The notes: a model not told the origin generated them from the letters alone. Shown: positions 36,863 to 49,560, numbered from the stretch's first letter. The stretch: 64,000 bases of DNA from Astyanax mexicanus (GCF_023375975.1 NC_064422.1:29273001-29337000); one strand, 5' to 3'. Numbers and translations: made by a program.

Positions 36863-39399
36863 ATGAAGCAGAGTTTTAAATAATTAACAAAAAGTAGGAA
36901 AAAAGAAAGAAAGAAAGTTTCTTTTTTTATAAACTTTACACCACAACTGCCAACTGCCTTTCTGATGACATCATCCTGAAGCTTTATTAGACTGTTCCAT
37001 ATTTGTGTTATTGTTATTGTGTTATTGTTATTGTTACCCAGATAAGAGCATGTGTAGACTCTGTGGAGCTTACTGTGGTTAATTAACATTGTAAAGTATA
37101 TCAAAAATAGTCAAATGTCCAGGATTTCACGTGATTAAAAGCTTCTGTTTATGAGAGAGAGTCAAGCTGTACAGCAGAACCAATTAGAGTCACTGCTTCT
37201 GGTGGGGGTAGGACCACAGAGTCAAACTCACAGAAGCAATCAGAATCTCTGGTTTAGCTAAAAATATATATTACTCTCCACAACCTTAATGTTAGCTTTC
37301 TAGCTATCTATAACATCCTTCCTACTTGATGGCGTTGGTCAAAGCCAGATCTGCACCAAGAACTCTTAGAGCTTCCAGTACGGCTCGGCTCGAACCACCA
37401 TCAAGACCAACAGAAAACAAACATCCCAAAGTGGTGGAACTTTCACTGGGTGTCAGAACAGCAGAGTCTCTTGCGGTCTAAAAACGTCGACTAAATATTC
37501 TTTCAAAGAGTTCTTTGAAAAAAATCTCATAGGGTTCTAAACATTATCAGGCTTTGTGTATCTCTTGATCCTAGTCTCTACAAAATAGCCATGGATATTT
37601 TGAAGGAAACAACGAAGCACTGTTAGTAATAGTATGGTAATTATCACTACTGTAATAGCATTGTACTTTTTTTTTCTTTGCAAGCGCTGGTAATGCATGT
37701 ATAGTGTTTTTTTAATTGTTTACCTACAATAATCTCTTCAATTTCCTAAGGGCGGTGTTAGACAAGGTTATATAAGAAATCACACAGTCGGTTGGAAAGA
37801 TGCAGGTGCAACCAGCTTACAATTCACACTCCATCTCTGGATTGAAGCTCCCTCAGCTCTGACAAATGGTCACCCCTGGCTCTTGTAAGGAAAGCTGTGG
37901 TCTGCTGGTTCTATTTTCCTCCAATCCTGTCAGTACAGGTGATACTTGTATCGGGAGAAGCTTTGGCCTCTTTCTTCTCATTTGGAAATCCACAGCTGGG
38001 TCCCATTAAAAGAAAGCTCTCTCCATGTCACAGAGTGAGATAGGAAGGAGAACGGGGTCAGGGGTTAGAACAGCCCATCTCCTCTCTCTTGAGTTGTCAC
38101 AAGTTCAGTGCTGTATGTGCTGCCAGAATGCTGGAGTTCGAAAGGTTTTCAGTATTTGCAGAAAATGATTTCACTTGATGTAGTGTAAATTAAGACATGT
38201 CTTTTATTATTTATATTCATTTTTACTGTATGGGTTTCCTTTGCCTACATAAATGGGTGTAGAATTGAGTCTCTCAGGAGGACTGTAATTATTGAGGATC
38301 ATCTTCTAAGCTGTAGGAATCTGATAGTGGCAGAGTATTATTAAAAGTTAACACTGTGGTATATTCTATTAAGGGACATACATTCCATTAGGGAGCTAAG
38401 AAATATTTCTTCCGTTTAATTTTTTCCCATGTCATTGAGATGATGAGGTTTGGTCACTTCTTTGTACAAAACTCTCTGTGGTGTGAGGTTAGCTAGATAG
38501 TAGAGAAATTTATAGTTGGTTGACTGGGTTCATTTTTAGTTTAGCACCAATAAAACAAAACCCAATAGAAGAAGATTTTAAGGTGCCGAAACATTTTTTT
38601 TTTGCATCAGTATCTCAGAAAATCCACTTTGGCATCCTAAAGAACCTTTCAATAAACAGTATGTAGACATCCCACCTCTCCTGTGACTTGTGGGATTCTC
38701 CCACATATTGTTAGCAGCCATCTGGTGCCCGCAAAAATACACAGTTTACCGTAAAACAGAATATTGTGTATCAGGCTTTTATGCACAGCATTTGGAATTT
38801 ATTGGGTATGACAGTTTTAAGTAGGGACAGAGGTACACAGAGAGACCATACTTATACGTTTCTCCTAGTGCTTAGTAGATCTGTCAGTGTGCCCTATGGA
38901 CAGGATTTACACCCGACCACTTTATTTTATAGTGCCTTGCTTCCATATGTTCTGTAACAGGAAATAAACTGGAAATATAAAAGGCACTTCCCCATCCTCT
39001 GTTGTCCGTGGTAGGCAAATGGGCAAATGACTTTAGGAAGACTGTTTTTTCAGTTTTAATCTGAAGCATACTGTTGCTCGCCAGGAACAATTTGCTATAA
39101 TTAAGTATAATTAAAATAATATACATTTTTCCTGAACTAAAGAGAAAGCCTTTAGACTGAAAAGGCATTTATTATATATTGCAAAGAGGCCAATTTTCAG
39201 TATGGTTAGAGTTATACTGTATGTCTAACTTTTTAAATCCATGTCTAAGTGACTATATGCTACAGATGCAGCACACTGAGATGAAAAGAGCCATTAAACC
39301 ATTCAATGCTCTTTACAAAACCTAAGCTGCTTTTTCTATGGCATCACAGTTGGTCGAATGTGCAGGAAATGCTCAAGTAGTTTCTAATGGCTTCCTTAG
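36863..39399. other. No gene recognised
   Basis: Intergenic, with a TTATTGTTATTG tandem near 37005-37035. The segment 37740-38110 is GC-moderate and non-repetitive without homology. Confidence 0.4.
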
Positions 39400-39620
39400 A
39401 ACTGCTTTGGAGGCTTTGTGAATTTATTATTTGTTCTTTTTAAATTCCTGATGATGTGCATCAGTAAAGCTCCGCATTCAGCTGGACAGTTGGAGCGCGT
39501 GTTTCTAGCATACCGGCCGTCGTTTCTGGCCATGTTGGTCTTCAGGCTCTCGTGTGTAGCGAGCTTAATGCTTATGTGGTTTGGAGTGATCTGGTTAATG
39601 GCCAAATGACATGAGCTTAA
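39400..39620. other. Candidate conserved non-coding element
   Basis: Non-repetitive stretch with TTCCTGATGATGTGCATCAG, GAGCTTAATGCTTATGTGG and CTGGTTAATGGCC. Weak open frames exist on both strands without homology. Confidence 0.25.
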
Positions 39621-40436
39621 TGTGACAGAACGTTGCCTCACGAGATCTTTCAGGGTCAGCGCTCTCCTCCAAGGTGAGCCAGTCCCCCCCTCCCCGTGTC
39701 GGATGCTGTGTGACAGTATGTCTTGCCCAACCTGCTGCCTGTAAATGGCCGTACTGTGATAGACCGCTCACTCGGAACAGGAGTTTTGATGCAGCAGGTT
39801 CACACTTTGTCAATAACCCTGCCCTGAGGAGAAGATCAATTGCGATGATGGCAATTCTTTAACCGCATGAATGAACATGACAGGAGCCTTAATGGCCTGC
39901 CACCATCATGCCTTAGATGCTTGGCTGCACTGTTCTACCTGTCTAGGTTCATCATCCTGCCTGTGGCCGTCTATATTCTCAAAACTATGGGTGATTTCCT
40001 GCTTGTTTATAAATGTTGTTATGAGTTTCCGACGTTCTCTAAGCACAATTATTTTCATCTACATAATTTAAAACTTGTTCAGGATAAGAAAGAGAAAAAC
40101 ATGATATGTAGTGATTAAATTTAAGTGCAACAAGGTTCACAATATCCAGTTTTAAGATGTCAGCAATAAACAGAGCATGATGAGTTCTAGGTGAAAATAA
40201 TCATATAGCAGGGTTGCCAGGTACTAAAAATTAAATAAATGTGCAGAAACTCTATAACAATCAGAATTTAGCCAAAACTCTTAACACTGAAATCCAGCCA
40301 TGGACCGGTCAGGACAGCTCAGTTCAGCTTACTGCAATAAATATTTAGTAGGCATTTAATTTCAGTACTCAATTTTTTTATTGTTGAATTATTTCTGTTC
40401 TCTAATCTTTAGGAATTTTCTTTAATACATTAATAT

Positions 40437-40695
40437 TAAAAAAAAAAGTCATGGCGTATCAGTATGTAACTTTATCATGAAGTTTTACCTCAAGGGATGG
40501 TTTTGGACTACAACTGTATAATTTGTGAGGTGTTGTGAGTGAGGTTGAACACTGGTCTGCAGGCAAGATGACATGAATTATTTGAGTTCAAGCAAGAACT
40601 TGTGTGGACATTTACATTAAATGTATAATAGAAATACATTATAGAAGGCATTACTGCCCACAGTGGACAGTCCAGTGGTTGGAAATGAGCGTTAC
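40437..40695 (+). repeat. Dispersed repeat family DF1, copy 2
   Basis: Starts near GTCATGGCGTATCAGTATGT and contains TTGTGAGGTGTTGTGAGTGA and GGCATTACTGCCCACAGTGG. It is shorter than the other copies, with its middle missing. Confidence 0.55.
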
Positions 40696-42678
40696 TTTTG
40701 GCATGAGAAGAGTAAGAAGATACATATTTGTATTTGTAGTTTATCCATATGTATAATATTTTATTCTTATATACATGGCACTGGGTAAATGTGGGTATAT
40801 ATTACATAGCTCTGTTTATTTTACTGAGGTTCATATCCATATTTATAAGCTTAGTATTTAACAGTAACTCTGTAGATCAGTAGACTCTGAAATATGATTT
40901 TAATCATCAGACTTAACATCTCTACGTGGAAAATATGGCCCTTCCAAGCTTGAATATTGTAAAGTCATGCACTAATCCTACTAACAGTTACAGCCACATT
41001 TCAATCTTAAGTCCTGCTGAAATAAATATTTTTTAACATTTATATTAATTCTAAGATGGTTTGCACAGTAAAGCATGACAGCAGATGGAAATACTGTTCA
41101 TATTTATAAGATTAAATTCTTAATTCCTGACTGCTGGGCTTCAGTGCCCGTGAGAAGAGTGTCTGAGAGCAGAAGTGTGGAGGGGTAGCCCGTGCCCGGC
41201 GGGATGTATTCCACCGAGCAGTGTTCAGCACATCACAGAGCTCAGACTGGAGGAGTCTGGAGGAAAGTCAGAAAGAAAAGATGAAAGAAGATGCTCGGAG
41301 GCGCCCCTGCTCTGTTTCTTCCTTTCCTGCCCTTCATTCCTGCACCACAAACAAAACTCCGGCAGAATGTTTGCTCTCAAACATATCATCCTAATTAACA
41401 GAGAAAATCAAATAACTCTGAGGACGTCCCGTCTCCGAGGTGACGCGCCAAACAAATACAGTCGTGAGAAGAGGCCTGAAAAAGTCTGCATGAGGAGAAG
41501 ACTGTTGTTTCAGAGAGTCGGAGAAACAGCTGCTGAAACTAACTCAAACCAAAAGCGCAGGCACAATGTCCTTGAGTAGAAGTTGAGGCTTCATTTGCAT
41601 AACTAAGAATATGATTGAGCTGCACACTATATACTATATACTCCACGGATATGTATCTATATAAATTCAGATTCTGTTTCTGAATAAATAAAACCTCATG
41701 CCAGAAAAAGTTAGGAGAAACAAAAGACATGCATTCATTTCATTGCAGATAGTATGAATCTAAGATAGCATGTGTTTTGTCTGGTAAACTGTGTGTCAGT
41801 ACACGCCTGTGATTACAAGTCTTAAGATGAGCAACATATGCCGTGGTAAAAAAAACAAAAAAAAACAACTTTTATTCCTAGGATGCCCTGTAGGTTGCTG
41901 TAGGTTGAATAGGAGTATCTATAAAAAATAAGCCTGCTAATCAATTAAAAAATTAACTAATTGATCACACACTGATTCTTCTTTATTAATCACATTTTTT
42001 GCATCCTTACACTGAAATTGTAACAATGGATATTTAAATGTAATATAAAAGAGTAGATAGTTTTTCTTTAATTGTACCTTTTTTAACTTTGAACACAGAT
42101 TCAAAGCTTTATTAACTATGTTCAAGTAATAGTTGAATTCCAGAAAATGTCAAGATCAACGCAAAATAAAAAAAAAGAAAAAAGGAAAGATTCTACCTAA
42201 GGTTAAATTTTCTTATTCTTTCGGTAATAAAGGATTCAGCTTACTTCTTTACATTTAGCCAGTTACTGAGACAAACCAGTTTATTTTAGTGGTAAAATCT
42301 TTAATGAAGGGAGAGGAACACAGAGAACAACCCTACATAAAACCCTAAATAAAACCACTAATGTCTCACTTGGCTTGATAAAATTAGTGAATTAGAGGAT
42401 ATTATGTTGGGGCCAAACTTGGCAAAAGTATAAATTTGTGCTTTTAAAAAAAACAACATGATAAAATTTCCATATCAGTCGTGTGCATTATCGCTTTAAC
42501 GTTGCCGGCAGCACTGAAAATATACATGTTTTCATGATATCACAAAAAACAACTAATTTAAAATATGTCATTAAACTCATTTGAATTTTCGTAATAGGAG
42601 CCCTTTAAAATAAGTGTTTTATAAGTCTTTTCTAGCTGCCGTGTTTTGTGACTAACTGTATCCAATGCCATGCTGCAG
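40696..42678. other. Mostly AT-rich, no gene recognised
   Basis: Outside 41110-41580 nothing but AT-rich DNA and short poly-A runs was seen. The segment 42739-43230 carries a 96-codon + frame with no homology. Confidence 0.4.
41110..41580 (+). other. GC-moderate stretch with a 134-codon open frame, unrecognised
   Basis: The + strand frame 41175-41579 starts MWRGSPCPAGCIPP and is rich in Arg, Lys and Ser. It matches no family I know and has no supporting neighbours, so it is not called a gene. The stretch lacks repeat landmarks and includes ATCATCCTAATTAACAGAG, which looks regulatory. Confidence 0.2.
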
Positions 42679-42730
42679 CGTGACCGATCCCCACACCAAG
42701 CGACCTAAAGATATCGCCCCCAGGGCAGAG
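42679..42730 (+). other. Unassigned small exon-like block
   Basis: A branch-site-like CTAAC and the acceptor CATGCTGCAG precede a CpG-containing 52-base block followed by the donor gttagt. The only open frame reads VTDPHTKRPKDIAPRAE. No family is recognised. It lies in the interval between spata20 and cacna1g, so if real it would belong to an unannotated transcript. Confidence 0.22.
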
Positions 42731-43230
42731 GTTAGTAATGGTCTTATCTACTTTTTTTTTCTGGGAATGTCTTGAACTGCAGCGGAGTGCAGCATGCTAC
42801 GCTAATCAGTGGATCCCCAAGACACCCCGAATGCTCTCTGGCTCTGAGGCTAGAGTTTTTGGACTAGAGAGCAAAGCTTGCAAAGCAAGGATGCTGAGAA
42901 AAGTATACTCCTCTCACACACCAAATTGGATAACCACTTCTGCTGGAGTTCAATGGCTTGAGGAGAATCTAATGACCGGTTGTTCCACTAACAGCAAGAA
43001 ACCACATTTCAGCCTGTGGAAGGTTTAAGGATTGGCCAAACATTGCATCATCAATTACCAGCCCACTTTAGAGACAGGACCTGCGATTCTGAACTGGGGT
43101 AAGTCATTGAAACTGCTCCAGTATTGATTTCATGTATTGGTTGACTACGTTGTGGCTCATCCTTCAGCAAATGATGCAGATGGCAGACACCATCAGTCTA
43201 GCCCTCTGTGGACACAGATGGTGTGGATGT

Positions 43231-43238
43231 GTTGATAT
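43231..43238. repeat. 8-bp target-site duplication, left
   Basis: GTTGATAT immediately before the hAT element; identical copy at 44667-44674. Confidence 0.85.
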
Positions 43239-43474
43239 TAGGGGTGTCACGATCTCGATATTTTATCGAAATCGAATCGAAATGAGGTCACGATCTCGAG
43301 TATCGAAGTCAAAAAGAGGATCGACGATCCCTCCCGCGCGCGCTACGCAAATAGCGCAGCGCGCTACGCAAATGGCGCGGCACCAACACAGCGCATCCTA
43401 TTCATTTAAATAGAGATAGCCACTGCATGAGCGCAGTCGGCGGGAGTGTGATCACTGTTTTTTATCTGTCCAAC

Positions 43475-43593
43475 GGGGGAGGGGAGGGGAGGGGAGGGGG
43501 GGGGAGGGGAGGGGAGAGGGGAGGGGAGGGGGGGGGAGGGGAGGGGAGAGGGGAGAGGGGAGGGGAGGGGGGAGGGGAGGTGGGGGGGGTTGG
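43475..43593. repeat. (GGGGA)n minisatellite, G-quadruplex prone
   Basis: About 119 bases of almost pure G and A with repeated GGGGAGGGGAGGGG units on the + strand, inside the hAT element. Runs of four or more G recur many times. The Pro/Ser-rich and Gly/Glu-rich frames over it are artefacts. Confidence 0.9.
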
Positions 43594-44470
43594 GCGCGCA
43601 GGTTTTGTATCTGTATCTGACGGAGGGGTGGGTGCGCGCAGGTGAGAGCGTGTGAACTCGCTGAAATGCGTGTGTCAGTGTGACTTGAGAACACTGACTA
43701 TAGATCACAGTGAGGTGGATTAAAAATCTTAAACTTATAATTGACTACACCTGTTGCTTTCCATTGAATTAAAAAAACATCTTTCTCTCAGATAAAGTAA
43801 ACACAAGCGTGTTTCTGACTAAAATAAAAGCTTTTCAGGAGAGATATAAGTTATGTGTAAATATTTATAAGACAATACCCACATCACTTATCTAACCAGC
43901 CTGTACTGATTTCTGCCCCCCAATAATGCTTTCAATAACCTCTTGTAACCCCTGGGAGCCAGGGGTTACACTCTAATAGCCTTTAATAGTCTTCAGTAGC
44001 CTTTAAAAGACTTACCTGGCGGCCGTGGTGTGTCCACTAAACTCCGTAGTTATAAACATCCTGAGGTTAGCAGCGCGCTAACTGACCTGTTTATAATGTA
44101 ATCCGAGCAGTGACTCCGTGTCGGCTGTTCTAACCTGCTGCTGTTAGCTGCTTGGGCTGAAAGATGAACTGTAGTGAGCTGTATTATCCGGTTAGTGGGG
44201 TTAAAACCTTTATTTGTTTACAGAAACAGTAAAAACGGACTGGCTGAGCTCTGTAGCCCGTGGCTGGGCTGTACTGAAGTAGTGACTGAGTGAAGAGAGC
44301 GGGGCTTGTGCTGCTGCAGCTCCGACTAGTGGTTGGATGAAGAACTGCAGCTTCATGTAATGAGCAGTTTCACCAGCCATCCACACACAGCTCTGATAAA
44401 CTGCTTGTTTTAATAGTGCACACTGTTGCTACCAAAAAAAGTCACTAGATTGCATTACCATATATATCTT

Positions 44471-44492
44471 AATAAATAATAATAATAATATT

Positions 44493-44531
<39 letters not shown>
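44471..44531. repeat. (AAT)n microsatellite
   Basis: Trinucleotide AAT/ATA tract near the right end of the hAT element. Confidence 0.9.
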
Positions 44532-44533
<2 letters not shown>

Positions 44534-44666
44534 TATTATTTAAATTTTATGAGGCATAAAATAATAACAAGAAAAAAAAACAAGAAAATCGAGAATCGAA
44601 TCGAATCGTGACCCTCAAATCGAAAATGAAATCGAATCGAGGATTTAGAGAATCGTGACACCCCTA

Positions 44667-44674
44667 GTTGATAT
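44667..44674. repeat. 8-bp target-site duplication, right
   Basis: GTTGATAT, identical to 43231-43238. Confidence 0.85.
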
Positions 44675-45059
44675 GGCTGTTTTTTTGTGGCTGTTGGTCT
44701 CATCACAGTTATGTAACAGTGGCCATGATAAATCTGCAATAATATGATGATTATTTAATTATAACAAGCATCTTAATCTCGAGGCTTGGAGGTTTTATAG
44801 CGTAACACTAGTATGATTTGTTGTGTTGAGTTGTTGAGTTATGAGCAGTTATGAGCTGTGCTGCAGCAAGTGAATTTACCCTCAGGGCTGTCTGCTCCAC
44901 ACTGCCGGTATACCCCGGCTTGTACCATGGGGACCTGGGCCAGTGGAGTGATATTATGGGGTGTGGATCTGTGGGGTTGTTAGGTAGCACTGGCTACGAC
45001 ACTGTCAATTACAGTTGCAGCATGAAATTCCCAAGCAGTCTTGAAGGAGGCAGAAACTC

Positions 45060-45340
45060 CATACACATTTTACTCCATTTGGAATATACACAGTCCAGAC
45101 AGACTATCCTTATCCGTTTCTGCACTCACTGTTCTTTTTATCAGCTCCACAGAGCACTTTGTAGTTACATAATTACAGACCACACTCTGTCTGAGGTGTT
45201 TAAAATCTCCAGCAGCACTGCCGTGTCCACTCCAATGCAACTTAAACTACTGACACAGCATGACCATGTCAATCAGTAGTGTCACTGTAGTGTTGAGAAT
45301 GACACACCATCTAAATAATCCCTACTCTGTGATGGTCATG
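45060..45340. repeat. Diverged DNA-element relic shared with 55906-56281
   Basis: Shares GAGCACTTTGTAGTTACATA, CCAGCAGCACTGCCGTGTC and GGTCATGTGGGGTCCTGACC (here inverted relative to the other copy) with the region at 55906-56281. No terminal repeats were resolved in this copy. Confidence 0.45.
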
Positions 45341-46369
45341 TGGGGTCCTGACCATTGAAGAAGAGAGTGACTATAATAAAATAATAAATAAATTATAGAT
45401 TTAAACAGGATGTTTTTGTTAATGTGCCCTTAAGACTGTACATGCCCATCTGTGGACTGTACATCATTCTGTGGATTGCTCTGCATTGTCCCTTATTCAA
45501 AAAGCAACCCAGGCTAAAATCTTCTAATAACTCTTGTGTGAATGGAAGGGGCTAACCTGCTGCAGGCTGACCAGGAAAATATAGTGTATGTATATAAAAT
45601 TACATTATAAAACTAAATATTATTCAAAAATTATTGCAATGTAGCCTCTGTAAATCGATTGTATGAACTGGTGAGAGAATTGTGCTTTTTGAAACCAGGC
45701 TGTAAAGCACATTTTTAATCTATAAATGATTTTAAATATAACTTTTTTACAGTTTAACAGTTATATCTAAACAAAAAAACTGACATTTGTGTTTACTGTA
45801 CTAACACATTTGAGCTGAAAAAGACTGTATTGGATGATGATGATCATGTTGTCAAGTGATACCTTAAACCAATAAAAAAAGGGTATATTGTGACTTAATG
45901 CATGTCATTAAACAAATGCTGAGTTTTGGATAAAATAATTATTGATGGAACTTCAAATAGCATTACAATATTACTAAAACACTATGTAATATGCAATTGG
46001 ATGTAATTGTAATTATAAACAGTAAGTAATTGTAAATTCTGACTTGCTAACATAGCTGAGATAGTTTCAGAGATTATTATTCAGACATTATTTATTTTTG
46101 CTCCTACTCCTACCACTGTTAATTTAGGGACTCCTGAATAAAAATAACTTCACATTTGTAACTCGATATCTTACAGAGATTCAAAGTCTGACTTCTGCCA
46201 AAAAATAAAAACATTAGAAAAGGAGAGAATGAGGATTGCCGGTTTAAAGCCCAGAGGCCACTTTTCCTCCACATCATTTCTAATGTGCAGTAGGTGATGT
46301 TGGTTAGCAAAGGCATCTTTTAGCTGATGTATGGATTTTTTTTATTTTTGGTAAATTATCCCAAAGAAC
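45341..46369. other. No feature recognised
   Basis: AT-rich intergenic DNA; likewise 46621-47039 apart from a poly-A run at 46827-46841. Confidence 0.45.
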
Positions 46370-46620
46370 ATGATTACATTGGGGTCACATGGGTGGAACA
46401 TAGGTTTCAAGTGGGTTTCAAGCGGATTTTTTTTTTTTTTTTTTTACTGGGACCCAATTGGGCTTTCCAAATGGTACCCATTATTACAGCCCACCCTAAT
46501 CTCACATGGTATGGGTCCCATCTAGGCCCTGTGTGCAATGTACAATACGTATGGGGCCCATGTATAACCTCTCCTGGTCATATAACTGATTACTGACATC
46601 CATAGGTGGGGCCGACATGG
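46370..46620. repeat. Possible GGGACCCA-motif repeat element
   Basis: Repeated variants of TGGGACCCA, ATGGGTCCCAT and ATGGGGCCCATGT lie around a poly-T run (46427-46445). This motif recurs widely in fish genomes, but the boundaries are unclear. Confidence 0.35.
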
Positions 46621-47039
46621 AACCTGTGGATAAAACTTCCTAGGTTCCTAGTTTGGCTACTCAGAAACTGGCATGTTATCTGGGATGTGGGAAGGACCTG
46701 GCTGAAATGTCTACATTGTGGGGGGGTTGAGTGGATTTAAAGGGGATTTAAAATCAGTCTTGTCAGACCTCTATGGCACAGTTTCAAAAAACAGTCCTGG
46801 AGAAACACTGAAAAGAAGATTTTTCTAAAAAAAAAAAAAAAGATCCAAAACTTTTGATTGATATTTTTAGTATTTGCAATCAAGTTGACAGCCCATTTAA
46901 CAATGTTTATATACCACATTAAACTCTTTTATTCAATAAAAAAATTCAAAATGGGAATTGAATTGAATTGCACGGTTCAGATATTTTGTCTTCATCTGAT
47001 TTATCAAAGTGTCATTTTCTTCCTAATGATGGAATATCT

Positions 47040-47300
47040 GAGCTTTTTGGGGAAGCAGCGGCGGTAGTGAAGTACCTGAGGGATGATGTGCTTTGCATTA
47101 TTATTATAATTTTCCTCCATTCAAATTGACATTCATTAAGAACCATAGAAATGATGACTGCATGAGCTTAATTCATGAAGTATCTTTTTTATTGAGGGTG
47201 CGGAAAGTGATTAATAACCAAATTGCTATTGGAGTCAAATTAATTCATAGATAATTATAATGAAGATTAATTTTACTTTTCAGAGCTCCTGTGTTATTCC
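47040..47300. other. Candidate conserved non-coding element
   Basis: AT-rich, non-repetitive, with many homeodomain-type cores (TTCATTAAGAACC, GAGCTTAATTCATGAAG, AGTGATTAATAACC, GTCAAATTAATTCATAG). It has the look of a developmental enhancer. Conservation could not be tested. Confidence 0.35.
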
Positions 47301-47462
47301 AGAAACGTGAAAAATGTTCAAGGGGTATATATTAGATATTTTCTGCTGGTGTGCCTGTTATTTAATGATTATTTGATATGCTTATATGTGAATATGAGTG
47401 AATGTGTTTGATACTGTATTTGTGTCTCCGTTGTTTGGCTGTGTTACCAGTTTTCATCACAG

Positions 47463-47540
47463 GGGGCAGTGTGGTAAAGCCTCAGTGTGCTGGTCCTCTG
47501 TGCTGGCGGGTACAGGCTGACATGCTCAGTGAACTTAAGT
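47463..47540 (+). other. Unassigned exon-like block
   Basis: The block lies between an acceptor-like CATCACAG and a perfect donor AA/GTAAGT. One frame is open (begins GSVVKPQCAGPLC and runs to MLSEL). The other two contain stops. No homology is recognised. It may be an exon of a non-coding RNA or chance. Confidence 0.15.
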
Positions 47541-47710
47541 AAGTTTCAACACAGCAGTGCAGTGATGCATGAAGGGAAAATGGACCTCTGTTTGTTCATC
47601 ACAGTTTTCATTCAGGACTGTGGGCTGTAAAAAACGTCTGTTGCTTTTGTGGTGACATTTAACACATTTTTCATGGGTTTTAGTACTTGTGGAGCTTGTA
47701 GTGGTTTGGT

Positions 47711-47830
47711 GGCAGTTTCCCAGAAAGGGATTAGGCCTAGCCCTGAACTACACAGCATTATGAATGGAGATGTTTCATTAAAAGGAGAATAATGAGAACA
47801 ACTGAGCTTAATCCTTGTGTGGGAAACTGT
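47711..47830. mobile_element. CAGTTTCCC-ended MITE
   Basis: Left end GGCAGTTTCCCAGAAAGGGA and right end GTGGGAAACTGT are inverted copies. Sub-ends TTAGGCCTAG and GAGCTTAATCC also mirror. It is 120 bases and non-coding. A fragment of the same type is at 6966. Confidence 0.65.
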
Positions 47831-48204
47831 CCCATAGAGATACCTCTTAAAGATTAGTGAATTTCTTTCTAGTTTTGTAGGCTTTTTCTCTCTCTTTTTT
47901 TTGCACGTTACCATAGTCAGTGCTGTCACTTCATATTTTCACTGGAGTGACTGAAGACCCCAGACTGCTGGACTAAACCTAACAACATTCCTGCTGGAAC
48001 TTTCCCTGTCGAGTGTTACTTTACATAACACACTGCAGTCCTTTTGATTGTTATTACACACAACCTCTGTGCCAGCCATACTTGAGATATTTGGTGGAAG
48101 AGACATTAAATGGCCCATATCCTGTATTTTGCCCCCTTTTTCTCCCTGAGCGCACTTGAGAAATTTTAATGCAATTATGACTGGCTAAAAAAACAGTCTG
48201 GGAA

Positions 48205-48625
48205 AAAAAATATGTGTCAAAACTAATGGAACAGCACTCTGTAAATGAATAATGAGGTATCACCTCAGTGAACAGCTTGTGAGTGCCCAGATGTGTATGT
48301 GTATAAGTTGTGAGGTGTTTTCTTGTAAGTGAGGTGGAACATTGGCCAGCTTGCTCATGACAAGGCACTGTAAATTATCGAGAAGTTTGAAGAAGGCCTG
48401 GTAGTGGGTACTAGATGGGTGGGACATATTATTTCTGAAGTTGTGAGTATATTTAACATTCCCCAATCCATAGTGTCACAGTGTGTACTGGGAATACGTC
48501 ACAGTGGGCATTACCACCCACAGTGAACAGTGCAATGGATGGTAATGGTCACGACTGGCGAGAAATTCATTCACACATATCCCACAGGTCAGTGCCGTAT
48601 TCTTTAGCTTCCATAGGACATAGAT
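48205..48625 (+). repeat. Dispersed repeat family DF1, copy 3
   Basis: The most complete copy: AAGTTGTGAGGTGTTTTCTT, GTGTACTGGGAATACGTCAC, GGGCATTACCACCCACAGTG, GGTAATGGTCACGACTGGC and TATTCTTTAGCTTCCATA occur in the same order as in copy 1. Confidence 0.6.
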
Positions 48626-48889
48626 ACTAGTTGGTATATAAGTGTATGTTTTATTTCAGATTATCAAAGGGGTTTCTTTTCTGTAACAAATACAGTTAGG
48701 TACATTACAATCATTTTTTTTTCTAGTTTTCCGGGTAAAAAAATAATTGGACATGCTATCATAGTTATACAATAAAGCATTCAGTGATCATCTGAAGTCT
48801 GGAAACCATGACCAGTTGCTTCTTTGTGGTTATTTCTTCTGTACAGTTTACAGTTTGTCTTCAGTAAGAGTGAAGAGCATGTGCAGTTA

Positions 48890-49560
48890 AGTTGAGGTCA
48901 CATGACTGACTCTGACATCTACAAACATTGTTTATTTGCATTGAGAAGCTCTTGGGTTGCTTTGGCTGTATGGTTTTTATCAGTAGAAAATACAACATAA
49001 TGCCATCCTATTGGTTTGGCAGTATTTGACCAGTAAATGTAACACATCCTGATGCTTTTGGCAGCATTCACATCATAAATAAACATAGGTGACCCAGTTC
49101 CATTGGAAGAAGCCAGCATGACTAGGTCATAACACTGCCTTCACCATGTTTGACAAATGATTTTCAGAGGATTTGCTTCGTGATTATTACCTATTTCTTT
49201 CTTCTTGGTGCTCAATGTATTCTTGGATAGGCATGCATCAGTCAAATGAACTTTGTTTCTGAATGTTAACCGTAGTTTACATCTTGAAATAAAACAGCAA
49301 TATGTACATTCATGAAGGCATCTCTGGATTGTGAACTTTGAGAAAATATGCTTGCCTCATTGAGAGAGTTCTTTACTAAAGGAAGAACTTTACAATCATC
49401 TACTTTAGTTGCATAATTTACTTTAGTTCTTCTGTGCTTTTACAGGTCTTTTGATGTTGCTGAATTTCAATTAAAAGCTACCAAATGCAAATTCAGCACT
49501 TGGACTTTTTGTCTCCTTAATCTATCATGACATAATGAGTTCACCACACCTGGCCATGGA
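48890..49560 (-). pseudogene. Tc1/mariner-type transposase relic, second family
   Basis: Contains TTGACCAGTAAATGTAACAC, TAACACTGCCTTCACCATGT and GAAGGCATCTCTGGATTGTG, complements of transposase coding blocks shared in part with 29120-29520. It is broken by many stops. Confidence 0.5.

Larger units (their letters stand above)
43239..44666. mobile_element. Non-autonomous hAT-type element
   Basis: It begins TAGGGGTGTCACGATCTCG and ends CGTGACACCCCTA, with identical 8-bp flanks GTTGATAT, the hallmark of hAT insertion. Sub-terminal ATCGAATCG repeats occur at both ends (about 43270 and 44590-44640). The interior holds a CpG-rich area (43330-43450), a G-rich minisatellite (43475-43593) and an (AAT)n tract (44471-44531). 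No transposase frame remains. The exact flanks suggest fairly recent insertion. Confidence 0.85.

Noticed and set aside
43406..43708. 100-codon minus-strand Pro/Ser-rich frame and + strand Gly/Glu-rich frame
   Set aside because: Both are translations of the (GGGGA)n minisatellite inside the hAT element.
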